Virus record (IMG/VR): IMGVR_UViG_3300048904_000089
Coordinates: 1 to 53,781 of that record
Reading direction: 5' to 3' (one strand)
DNA length: 53,781 nt
Source of the DNA: a virus
Position 1 is the stretch's first letter, and every line of letters begins with the position of its first letter. The notes beneath the pieces were generated by a model. That model made no database searches and was not told the DNA's origin. It saw nothing but the letters and a program-made list of their open reading frames with translations. The translations under genes and the position numbers were made by a program. Shown one piece after another: positions 47,534 to 53,781 of this stretch.

Positions 47534-47712
47534 GCCCATCAACTTGGCAGCAAGGACGCTTCCGCCTTTATCGCGCCACGATGCCGGCTGATGTCTACTG
47601 GCTAAGCATCGATGGTCGCGACCCAATCCGCTGCGAGACTAGGGAAATTGCGCAGGCTGTCATCAAGAAGGCTAACGAGAAATTCAGCCAGACGAACGGC
47701 CAAAACAAATAG
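47515..47712 (+). CDS. Small hypothetical protein
   Basis: 65 residues from ATG 47515, overlapping the previous gene by 19 bases. MAWKEVGPSTWQQGRFRLYRATM..., helical C-terminus REIAQAVIKKANEKF. Family unknown. Confidence 0.6.
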   Translation: MAWKEVGPSTWQQGRFRLYRATMPADVYWLSIDGRDPIRCETREIAQAVIKKANEKFSQTNGQNK

Positions 47713-47741
47713 TTGCTATATCGTGATTGCGTGGCTATAGT
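47713..47741 (+). promoter_or_regulatory. Sigma-70-like promoter with CTATAG at the -10
   Basis: TTGCTA (47713-47718), 17-bp spacer, TATAGT (47736-47741). CTATAG at 47735-47740 covers the -10, and a related CTATA lies at 47716-47720. It directly follows a stop codon and drives the gene at 47776. Confidence 0.7.
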
Positions 47742-47775
47742 TTGTTTCAACAGAGACGAACACGGAGTGGCCGAA

Positions 47776-47955
47776 ATGAAATACCTCGCACAAATCACCC
47801 CTGAAGCCAAAGCAAGCAACGGCTGCTATCGGTTCGACTCGGACAGTCTTGATGATATCCGCGCATGGGCCAAGCGTATTGGTAAGCCTGGCGATGAGCT
47901 GCTGATTCAGCCTAACGGCAAGAATGGCTTGGCCGCTCGCAAATTCATTATTTGA
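47776..47955 (+). CDS. Small hypothetical protein
   Basis: 59 residues from ATG 47776 (GGAG upstream). ASNGCYRFDSDSLDDIRAWAKRIGKPGDELLIQPNGKN resembles a common phage mini-protein family. First gene after the promoter at 47713. Confidence 0.7.
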   Translation: MKYLAQITPEAKASNGCYRFDSDSLDDIRAWAKRIGKPGDELLIQPNGKNGLAARKFII

Positions 47956-47971
47956 TCTCGGAGCGCACAAG

Positions 47972-48139
47972 ATGAAACCAACCAAACTTCCCGACGCCCA
48001 CACCCCATGGCTTCCGCTGTCATGGGTTGGCGATCCAAAACCAGTAAAAACCGAAATCCTTTCTGACGACAGTCGCCGCAAGTACGCCGCCGTCAAGGTC
48101 AACAAACTGCTTGCGAGGATTTGCAGTCATGACATTTGA
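47972..48139 (+). CDS. Very small hypothetical protein
   Basis: 55 residues from ATG 47972 (GGAGCG upstream). Proline-rich first half, basic second half. Overlaps the next gene by 11 bases. Unknown. Confidence 0.5.
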   Translation: MKPTKLPDAHTPWLPLSWVGDPKPVKTEILSDDSRRKYAAVKVNKLLARICSHDI

Positions 48140-48380
48140 ACCGTTTGACGATGGCACCAGGCTGATGGAAAAGGGGCGCTGCAAGGTTGGGGCGCTGACG
48201 ATTGCCCAGCAGGTTCGCAAGACGCCAAATCAGTATCTTAAAGCGGTTGCGTGCCAGGTTCGTCGGCAGCTTGTGGATTCTCCTGATCACCTTACCGACA
48301 AGAAGATCTTCTACTTTTCTGACGGCTCGTTTCTAACCTTCGAAGTCAGCTATATGGCTGTCGAGGACGGCAAAGAATGA
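48129..48380 (+). CDS. Small hypothetical protein
   Basis: 83 residues from ATG 48129 (AGGA 9 bases upstream). LTIAQQVRKTPNQYLKAVACQVRRQLVDS and a beta hairpin end FYFSDGSFLTFEVSYM. ATGA overlap with the next gene. Confidence 0.6.
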   Translation: MTFEPFDDGTRLMEKGRCKVGALTIAQQVRKTPNQYLKAVACQVRRQLVDSPDHLTDKKIFYFSDGSFLTFEVSYMAVEDGKE

Positions 48381-48643
48381 TGCCGCGCAAGTTTACCGAT
48401 TCCCAGCTGGATGAGGCCAACTCCATGCGCGCCGATGGTATGCAGTGGCCTCAGATTGAATCGGCGCTCGGCCAGGGTATTAAGAATGCCTGCCAGTACC
48501 GCGATCACATCGGCTACGTCGCCGAGTATAACGAAGAGCGCGAAACTCAATCAGCGCTTGCCGCCTGGAATGGTCTTGGCGACCGACAAAGTTTTGTCGA
48601 GGGCTGGAAGTTCCGCGCAAGACGCGAGCGGAGTTTTTCATGA
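48377..48643 (+). CDS. Small protein with HTH-like N-terminus
   Basis: 88 residues. DSQLDEANSMRADGMQWPQIESALGQG is the pattern of a helix-turn-helix (Trp-containing turn) as in small phage regulators, followed by a charged helical tail. Could bind DNA. ATGA overlap with the next gene. Confidence 0.6.
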   Translation: MMPRKFTDSQLDEANSMRADGMQWPQIESALGQGIKNACQYRDHIGYVAEYNEERETQSALAAWNGLGDRQSFVEGWKFRARRERSFS

Positions 48644-48819
48644 AGCCGCGCAACGCAATTTACATCGGCGGCCCTCCACTGGATCCGCCGGACGAAGCGC
48701 CGATTATCCACTGCAAATTCTGCAAGAAGAAATCACTGCGCACCGAATGGGTACGCAACCACTGGCACTGCCCCGTCTGTCACGAAGAAGACGCGGCCGG
48801 GATTACTGAAGAGGATTGA
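48640..48819 (+). CDS. Small zinc-ribbon protein
   Basis: 59 residues, one zinc ribbon: CKFCKKK and CPVCHEED about 20 residues apart. Common phage mini-protein design; role unknown. Confidence 0.65.
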   Translation: MKPRNAIYIGGPPLDPPDEAPIIHCKFCKKKSLRTEWVRNHWHCPVCHEEDAAGITEED

Positions 48820-48822
48820 GTG

Positions 48823-49005
48823 ATGGACAACAAGCAGCTCCAAATTCTTGCGTTGATCATGGCGGCAAATGCTCGGGTAATCGGCATGCAGGCCGGGAAT
48901 GACCAGCGAAAGGTTCAAGGCGATTCGATGATGTACAGCGAGGATCACTTTCTGGCCGAGGCAGTACACCTCGAAACGCTATCGGTGCAGGCGATCAACT
49001 CATGA
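48823..49005 (+). CDS. Small helical protein
   Basis: 60 residues: LQILALIMAANARVIGMQAGNDQRKVQGDSMMYSEDHFLAEAVHL. Matches a common phage accessory pattern that ends in helical AEAxxLE. The ATG at 48823 follows GAGG by 10 bases. Unknown role. Confidence 0.6.
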   Translation: MDNKQLQILALIMAANARVIGMQAGNDQRKVQGDSMMYSEDHFLAEAVHLETLSVQAINS

Positions 49006-49142
49006 CCGCCCTCTACGCCGCCCTAACCTGGCTGGCAATCATCACCATCGCCATCTACGGCATCAGCCTTTACGGAGCACACCTGGCCAAGCTTCGCGAT
49101 CAGCGGGCGAAGGACGGGGTTAACTGGAGTATCGAAGCGTGA
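49002..49142 (+). CDS. Small membrane protein
   Basis: 46 residues, one transmembrane segment at about 5-24 (YAALTWLAIITIAIYGISLY), then a charged tail. ATGA/GTGA overlaps on both sides. Confidence 0.6.
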   Translation: MTALYAALTWLAIITIAIYGISLYGAHLAKLRDQRAKDGVNWSIEA

Positions 49143-49882
49143 GCAAGATTCTTATCGGCTATTCAGCGTGCCCCTTGACTCGCCAAGCCTTTGAAGCCCA
49201 AGGCCACGAAGCATGGACTTGCGACCTTCTGCCGGCGCGCGGCGATCAGTCACGACACCTTCAGTGCGACATCTGGGAGGTGGCCACAGACCCTTCTTGG
49301 GACTTCGGGGTCTTCCATCCTATGTGCACTTGGATGAACGTCGCTTCTTCATGGGCGCTGAAAGATCCCGACTTCAAGCGTTACCCGGAAAAGGGCGGAT
49401 ATCACCAACAAGTAAAGCCAGGAACCCTGACTGGCGCTCCACGTCGGGCAGCTCAAGCAGAAAGCTTTGAGAATTTCAGAAGGCTGGAAAGGTTGAAGTA
49501 CCCGCGGGTGATCGAGAACCCGGCACCATCATCGCTTAGCACCAACGTGCGCAAGCCTGATCAAATCATTCACCCCTATCAGTTTGGGGATGACGCCAGC
49601 AAGGGTACAGGGCACTGGCTGGCCCCGGGTGTTCCACTTCTCAAGCATACGGGTTATGTCGAACCGCGCTTGGTGTGTGAAAACAAGCACACCTTTGAAT
49701 ACGGTGAGATCCGGTGCCCTGAATGCGGATCTCAAAAATACTTACCGCGATGGGCCAACCAAACCGACTCCGGACAGAATCGTTTGTCGCCTGGTGAGGA
49801 TCGTTGGCTTGACCGATCTGAAACTTGGCCCGGCATTGCCGCGGCACTCGGCGACCAATACGGCCGGTGGCTCAAATCATGA
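49139..49882 (+). CDS. Cytosine methyltransferase-like protein, divergent
   Basis: 247 residues starting at GTG (GTGA overlap). It has the C5-methyltransferase layout: GYSACPLTRQAFEAQGHEAWTCDL (SAM pocket), HPMC (Cys63, where DNA methylases have PPC) and RVIENP (E126-N-P128). A zinc-like CENKHT...CPECGS sits in the C-terminal part. Such divergent phage proteins are annotated as DNA methylases but may modify DNA in another way or be inactive. Anti-restriction is the plausible purpose. Confidence 0.7.
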   Translation: MSKILIGYSACPLTRQAFEAQGHEAWTCDLLPARGDQSRHLQCDIWEVATDPSWDFGVFHPMCTWMNVASSWALKDPDFKRYPEKGGYHQQVKPGTLTGAPRRAAQAESFENFRRLERLKYPRVIENPAPSSLSTNVRKPDQIIHPYQFGDDASKGTGHWLAPGVPLLKHTGYVEPRLVCENKHTFEYGEIRCPECGSQKYLPRWANQTDSGQNRLSPGEDRWLDRSETWPGIAAALGDQYGRWLKS

Positions 49883-49956
49883 CCACCTACGCCTACTGCC
49901 TTATCGCCCTGGCCTGCAACGGCCTTCCGCAACTTATTCAATGGGGTATGTCATGA
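49879..49956 (+). CDS. Possible 25-residue coupling peptide
   Basis: MTTYAYCLIALACNGLPQLIQWGMS, hydrophobic, with ATGA overlaps at both ends. May be a real micro-protein or just a ribosome relay between its neighbours. Confidence 0.4.
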   Translation: MTTYAYCLIALACNGLPQLIQWGMS

Positions 49957-50273
49957 GTGAAGTTCAGGTTTACACCTACGAAGTTGATGACGGCGTATTT
50001 GCCGAATGCGTTCTTATGGACGACTTCGACGCCCAACGCCTGCGCGCCGATATGGCTGAGGGTGCACTTGAAGTCGCCAATCGAACGGTGGCCATGTTTG
50101 CCGATGACCTGCAAGTCGCCGAGCAGCGCATTGCGGATCTGACCGGACTTTTGCAGCGGGCGTATGACGCAGATTTAGCATCTCGGCATTGCCAGCCCTA
50201 CAACACAACCAAGTTGATGGACGACATTGAAGCCACCCTCAACCCCAAACCCGAGGCAGGAAGTCATGAGTAA
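49953..50273 (+). CDS. Helical protein of unknown function
   Basis: 106 residues, MSEVQVYTYEVDDGVFAECVLMDDFDAQRLRADMAEGALEVANRTVAMFADDLQVAEQRIADLTGLL... mainly coiled coil. Overlaps upstream by ATGA. A longer reading of this frame upstream is a shadow. Confidence 0.65.
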   Translation: MSEVQVYTYEVDDGVFAECVLMDDFDAQRLRADMAEGALEVANRTVAMFADDLQVAEQRIADLTGLLQRAYDADLASRHCQPYNTTKLMDDIEATLNPKPEAGSHE

Positions 50274-50493
50274 GGAAATTGCCCTGCAAAAACTGCTCAA
50301 CCGAATTTCTTCGGACAGTCGAAAAGCTCATGAGCTGGCCCAAGAGCTATACGGCCCTGATGCCTTTATTTTCCTTGAGAGCGATAACCTGTTCGCGATG
50401 GATGGTGATGAAGATGGAGGCGCTACAGCACGCCAGTCTCACATTCGTCTTAGCGGCAAAGGTCTATGCAAAATTGGTGGAGGCGCATGGTAA
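50266..50493 (+). CDS. Small hypothetical protein
   Basis: 75 residues from ATG 50266, 8-base overlap with the upstream gene. SKEIALQKLLNRISSDSRKAHELAQELYGPDAFIFLESDNLFAMDGDEDGG is acidic. The stop overlaps the next start as TAATG. Confidence 0.6.
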   Translation: MSKEIALQKLLNRISSDSRKAHELAQELYGPDAFIFLESDNLFAMDGDEDGGATARQSHIRLSGKGLCKIGGGAW

Positions 50494-51503
50494 TGACCAA
50501 TAACCCAACGATTGACGGCGTGTCGCTAGCGACAATCGAAAAAGGATTCGATTACGTCGAAGGGATCCACGTACCTACAATCAAAATCAGCTTTGCGCCA
50601 TGTCGTGCTGATGACAATGACGCGTGGAATGCGCGGGATGCAGTTAGCGAGAAGATCCGCGCCATGCTGGATGACCCTGTCGTCGAGCGCCAGCCGAATG
50701 CGTACATTGTCGAAGCTATTGACCCAAACAGTGGGCATATCCGCCGTCGCGGCCTGCATTGGCATTCGACGGAAACGCTGAAAGGAACACGCGATTTCCA
50801 GGAATGGGCCGGCGAAAACGCCATAAAAGAGCAGGCGCTCTACACTGCTCCGCCCGAAGTCGCCGCCCTGCAATCCACTTTGTTCGACGCTATAGCTCAT
50901 GGCGATGACGGACATCGTGACTGGCTTAAATCAGCAATCGATGCTCACTTTTCAAAATCGCCTTTGCCGGAATATGTGCCATCAGGAAAAGATGAAAAGA
51001 TTGACGCCCTGCAATCCACCATTGCCCAGCTACAGGCGCGGATTGCTGAGCTGAAAGACGGCATAGACAAGCACTGGAAGGTTGTCTGCGATCAACGGTC
51101 GCGCATCGCTGAGCTGGAGAGTGGGAGGGGTGAGCCGATCAAAACCCCTGACATGCCGTACAAGATGCTGCCGCTCGAGGAAGATGGTTGGTTCCAGTGC
51201 GTCAACGCATACGAGGCGATGTACCCGTTGTTCACCGCCTCGTATGCGCCGATTGCTCAACAACTCGATCAGCCGACTGCGTATCTGCGCAACGAAGGTG
51301 TGCCGAACAACTTGGTCGTCTGCGGGTTCGATCATCCGGACGAATTCAAGGTTTTCAAAGCTCCGCCAGCGCCTGTGGTGCTGCCTGAGCGCGCCGAGCC
51401 AACACCACAAGCAAGTCAGCGATATCATGGCGAACTTGAGTATTGCCAAGGCTGGAACGCCTGCCTCGACGCCACCGCTGCGCTGAATGAGGTGCGGAAA
51501 TGA
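50493..51503 (+). CDS. Large early protein with coiled coil, unknown function
   Basis: 336 residues from ATG 50493, whose TAATG overlap and GGAGG spacing (10 bases) suit it better than ATG 50487. N-terminal third is beta-rich; residues about 175-220 form a coiled coil (DALQSTIAQLQARIAELKDGIDKHW); the C-terminus repeats an ALYTAPP/LFTASY-type element. It looks like a mosaic of domains found in several early phage proteins. No enzyme motif. Confidence 0.65.
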   Translation: MTNNPTIDGVSLATIEKGFDYVEGIHVPTIKISFAPCRADDNDAWNARDAVSEKIRAMLDDPVVERQPNAYIVEAIDPNSGHIRRRGLHWHSTETLKGTRDFQEWAGENAIKEQALYTAPPEVAALQSTLFDAIAHGDDGHRDWLKSAIDAHFSKSPLPEYVPSGKDEKIDALQSTIAQLQARIAELKDGIDKHWKVVCDQRSRIAELESGRGEPIKTPDMPYKMLPLEEDGWFQCVNAYEAMYPLFTASYAPIAQQLDQPTAYLRNEGVPNNLVVCGFDHPDEFKVFKAPPAPVVLPERAEPTPQASQRYHGELEYCQGWNACLDATAALNEVRK

Positions 51504-51850
51504 CTCTGCCAATCAGCACCGCCGAATTGGCTGAGCGATTCCACAAAGGCGAAACAGTGTCATACCTGGCTGCGCAATACCGTTGCAGCCCAGGAACCAT
51601 TCTGTATCGCCTCAACCAGTCTGGAGCGCGTAGCAGAACCAGGGCCAAGATCAATGCTCGCGCACTTCTGGTTGCGCACAAGCCTGTACTGCTAGGTCTG
51701 CTTGCTCAACTAGAAAAGTCGCTTGAGGTCGTGCGTGAGCAGTTTGCAGCCAAATCGCATGACCGCGACCAAAGGAAGAGATTCGTCGCCAAAATCGAAA
51801 AGCTTGAGGATCAGATATTTGCTATTCAGTCGCTGACGAATCGGCCGTGA
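51500..51850 (+). CDS. HTH protein with helical tail
   Basis: 116 residues. STAELAERFHKGETVSYLAAQYRCSPGTILYRLNQSGARSRTRA is a helix-turn-helix of the resolvase/sigma-like type, then a long helix. DNA-binding regulator by design. ATGA overlap upstream. Confidence 0.7.
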   Translation: MTLPISTAELAERFHKGETVSYLAAQYRCSPGTILYRLNQSGARSRTRAKINARALLVAHKPVLLGLLAQLEKSLEVVREQFAAKSHDRDQRKRFVAKIEKLEDQIFAIQSLTNRP

Positions 51851-51858
51851 GGTGAGCC

Positions 51859-52125
51859 ATGTACGAACCAACAAAGGATCATCTTGACATGTGGAATCGC
51901 GGCTACTCCTGCACGCGCATTGCCAGGGCGGCAGGCGTATGCAGGATGACCGTGTGTCGCGCCATGAAGCGTCTAGGTATCGATCCGATGCGTAGGCCTT
52001 CACCAGTTATTGATGAGGCCAAGAAGGCATCCGCCAAGCTGCGAGCGGAGGGCGTGGTGATGCGTGACATTGCCGATATTGTCGGGTACTCGCGGCGGCA
52101 GATTCAGCGGTGGCTGAATCCGTGA
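51859..52125 (+). CDS. Small protein with two HTH motifs
   Basis: 88 residues made of two helix-turn-helix motifs: WNRGYSCTRIARAAGVCRMTVCRAMKRLGID and LRAEGVVMRDIADIVGYSRRQIQRWLNP. Each looks like a resolvase-type HTH; a two-HTH arrangement in 88 residues is unusual. It lies next to another HTH protein and a CTATAG-type promoter, so it may take part in regulation. Confidence 0.75.
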   Translation: MYEPTKDHLDMWNRGYSCTRIARAAGVCRMTVCRAMKRLGIDPMRRPSPVIDEAKKASAKLRAEGVVMRDIADIVGYSRRQIQRWLNP

Positions 52126-52154
52126 TTGCGTGCGGATGATTGCTGGTCTATAGT
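52126..52154 (+). promoter_or_regulatory. Sigma-70-like promoter with CTATAG at the -10
   Basis: TTGCGT (52126-52131), 17-bp spacer, TATAGT (52149-52154). CTATAG at 52148-52153 covers the -10; a related GCTATA follows at 52156-52161. GAGAGGGG lies before the gene at 52189. Confidence 0.7.
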
Positions 52155-52188
52155 TGCTATACCAATAACGATGAGAGGGGATTTGAAA

Positions 52189-52608
52189 ATGAAACTGGTA
52201 GATATTTTGGCGCGTGATTTGAAGGAGTGGCCGGAAGGCGTTCGGCACATTGACCAATCAGATTTCGATGGCCAGCTATATTTTGATGATGATGGTCAGG
52301 AAATTTTCCTAGAAGTACCTAACGGCAGCAAGGGCATTCTCGAATTTGGCGGCGAGTGCGTTAGCCAGGAAGAATGGGAATCTGCAAGAGCTACCCAGGG
52401 TATGCATATCCAGCAAGTTGGCCGAATTTTTCGAGTGTTAAGCTCTGATCCTGGAGATATCGCTCGGGCACACATTTCCAACTTGATCTATGGCGCCATG
52501 AGTAAGCTTGGTTCGGCTCCTACGGTTGCTCAGGTTAACGCCGCGGCGTCGGCACTCACTGCTGCTGGCTATCAGCAATTCGAAATAATCGAAGAGCCGC
52601 AATCATGA
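52189..52608 (+). CDS. Hypothetical acidic protein
   Basis: 139 residues from ATG 52189, with GAGAGGGG about 10 bases upstream. DILARDLKEWPEGVRHIDQSDFDGQLYFDDDG is a common N-terminal pattern in phage proteins of unknown role; the C-terminal half is helical with ASALTAAGYQQFEIIEEP. First gene after the promoter at 52126. Confidence 0.7.
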   Translation: MKLVDILARDLKEWPEGVRHIDQSDFDGQLYFDDDGQEIFLEVPNGSKGILEFGGECVSQEEWESARATQGMHIQQVGRIFRVLSSDPGDIARAHISNLIYGAMSKLGSAPTVAQVNAAASALTAAGYQQFEIIEEPQS

Positions 52609-52997
52609 TCGCCTACCTGCGCCGAGAGCTGGAACGCTGCCTGATGGATCGAGCGTTTCGTACTTTGCATGAGAAGATTGATGACTTGAATCGCCAGGTC
52701 AAGCAACTGGCCGCAGCCAAAGAGCGAGTGCTGATCAACCTGAAACAGCAGGAGGACGATCTTAAGCAGAAAATCGACAACGCCATCACTGACCGCAACG
52801 AGGCCAGGTCGGAACTTGATCGCCAGATCGGCATCAACCGCGTCATCAAAACCAATCGGCATATTGAAGGTCAGCGCCAGAAGGCTGTCATCAATCAGTT
52901 GCGCGATTTCATGACGCCAGAGCAGTTCGTGAAGATCTGCGAGAGTGTTAATGCGTTGCCGGATTCGGAATTCTTGGCGGAGGATTTTCGGCCATGA
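52605..52997 (+). CDS. Coiled-coil protein
   Basis: 130 residues. Residues about 15-85 are a charged coiled coil (LHEKIDDLNRQVKQLAAAKERVLINLKQQEDDLKQKIDNA), then a helical end RDFMTPEQFVKICESVNALPD. May pair with other coiled-coil early proteins. ATGA overlaps on both sides. Confidence 0.7.
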   Translation: MIAYLRRELERCLMDRAFRTLHEKIDDLNRQVKQLAAAKERVLINLKQQEDDLKQKIDNAITDRNEARSELDRQIGINRVIKTNRHIEGQRQKAVINQLRDFMTPEQFVKICESVNALPDSEFLAEDFRP

Positions 52998-53107
52998 AAA
53001 AGTATCTTGAGATGATTGCTTACGGCTTCCTGCTTGGATTCGGCTACATGATTGCCGAAGACCTGTGGTATTCGATAACTGGACTAATTGGTATTTGCCG
53101 TGGATAA
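52994..53107 (+). CDS. Very small membrane protein
   Basis: 37 residues with a central hydrophobic segment (MIAYGFLLGFGYMIAE) and a hydrophobic end. ATGA overlap upstream; overlaps the next GTG start by 8 bases. Confidence 0.5.
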   Translation: MKKYLEMIAYGFLLGFGYMIAEDLWYSITGLIGICRG

Positions 53108-53378
53108 CTTCAAATTCCTCCTAGCTGAACTCCACCGAGCCCAGCACCAGGGTTTCAAGACCTTGGAAATATCAACTATCGAACTGTCGGAGTTGCTTGC
53201 CAAAGTTGAATCACTGGAAGCCCGTGCCGCAAATGAGTTCAACGGCAAGCACTTGGGCTATGCGACCGGCCACAAGTTGAAATCAATGCTGTCTGGTGCC
53301 CGCAAGTACCTGACCGTTAGCGCCTACAAGACTGAGAACTTCGATACTGAGGTTACTATCCCGGAGATGGGCAAATGA
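53100..53378 (+). CDS. Small hypothetical protein
   Basis: 92 residues from GTG 53100. FKFLLAELHRAQHQGFKTLEISTIELSELLAKVESLEARAANEF is mostly helical. Start uncertain, since no ribosome-binding sequence is clear; coupling to the preceding gene may serve instead. Confidence 0.6.
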   Translation: MDNFKFLLAELHRAQHQGFKTLEISTIELSELLAKVESLEARAANEFNGKHLGYATGHKLKSMLSGARKYLTVSAYKTENFDTEVTIPEMGK

Positions 53379-53692
53379 ATGATTGCAAGTTGCTTGAATT
53401 GGCATCGAAGGCTGCCGGAATGCCACCGATTACTGATGACAATGGCGTATTTTCTGCTTGGGTTGGCAGTCCAGAAACCGGGCATTGGTGGAATCCGCTT
53501 GAGGATGATGGTGATGCCTTGCGTCTAGCAATTAAACTAAAAATTGGATTGGAGTTCGACGAAGACTGCGACTCTGCAGTTGTAGGACTTGATCTCGGCG
53601 TTGCATTTTGCGCTGTCGCGCCATTATGTGATGAGGGAGTTCGTAGGGCAATCGTCCGCGCCGCCGCCGAAATCGGCAAATCAATGCCATGA
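53375..53692 (+). CDS. Phage ABA-sandwich-domain-like protein
   Basis: 105 residues. CKLLELASKAAGMPPITDDNGVFSAWVGSPETGHWWNPLEDDGDALRLAIKLKIG...RRAIVRAAAEIGK follows the phage ABA sandwich domain (PF18066). No known activity. Ends in the ATGA shared with the gene at position 35 of the circle. Confidence 0.8.
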   Translation: MNDCKLLELASKAAGMPPITDDNGVFSAWVGSPETGHWWNPLEDDGDALRLAIKLKIGLEFDEDCDSAVVGLDLGVAFCAVAPLCDEGVRRAIVRAAAEIGKSMP

Positions 53693-53781
53693 CCACCTGG
53701 CGCCAAACCTCACAAGAGCTCCCAGACGATCTAACTCAAGTATGGGTAAGCGACAACAGGACGGTTGGCATCAGTGAGTAT
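53655..53781. repeat. Terminal direct repeat, right copy (circle junction)
   Basis: Identical to 1-127. One copy should be removed to give the circular genome of about 53,654 bp. Confidence 0.95.

Noticed and set aside
1-53781. Integrase, transposase, attachment site or CRISPR array
   Set aside because: Searched by eye for the tyrosine or serine recombinase signatures, DDE transposase, and regular repeat-spacer patterns; none found.

Overview
The window is one complete tailed-phage genome. The first 127 bases recur exactly as the last 127 (1-127 = 53655-53781), so the contig closes into a circle of about 53,654 bp. The layout is a myovirus with a Mu-type contractile tail (sheath, tube, DNA-circulation protein N, gp44/45/46/47/48-type baseplate) joined to an HK97/lambda-type head (HK97-fold capsid, S78 protease, HK97 portal, MuF-type minor head protein, gp6/gp10-type connectors). 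The lysis genes (GH108 endolysin, two-component spanin) imply a Gram-negative host. Promoters read as ordinary sigma-70 and the style is gammaproteobacterial; Pseudomonas or a relative is my guess, not shown by the sequence. I see no integrase, transposase or DNA polymerase, so replication probably uses the host polymerase.

Layout. (a) 338-1841, minus: a regulator made of two tandem Cro/YdaS-like HTH domains, a small membrane protein and a CHC2 zinc-finger primase. (b) 1924-12608, plus, divergent from (a): ParB-like protein, SF2 helicase, MmcB-like and VRR-NUC nucleases, a GHKL-like protein with a zincin-like tail, a RecE-type exonuclease with its downstream partner gene, an HNH-AP2 homing endonuclease between those two, then a string of small overlapping genes. 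(c) 12605-40310, minus, convergent with (b): about 28 kb of late genes. In transcription order these are terminase small and large subunits, accessory genes, portal, head, connectors, tail, baseplate, fibre and lysis. (d) 40356-41945: a control and replication region with a terminator, the late promoter, an unexplained gap of about 570 bp, tRNA-Trp and tRNA-Met/Ile2, a boxA-like element, and a repeat-rich, AT-rich stretch that looks like a replication origin. (e) 41946-53692 continuing through the circle junction to 220, plus: a DUF3987 helicase-like protein next to the origin, then more than 35 mostly very small genes coupled by ATGA/TAATG overlaps.

How it fits together. The DUF3987 protein, CHC2 primase and iteron region form a plausible replication-initiation set. 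The nuclease/helicase/RecE block is a recombination and repair set. A recurring CTATAG element sits in or beside most of the sigma-70-like promoters I can see and also flanks the start of the tandem-HTH regulator, suggesting one phage-wide operator. The tail assembly chaperone gene carries a clean -1 slippery heptamer leading into a second frame, as in other long-tailed phages. All functional calls come from reading motifs and gene order; no database search was possible.
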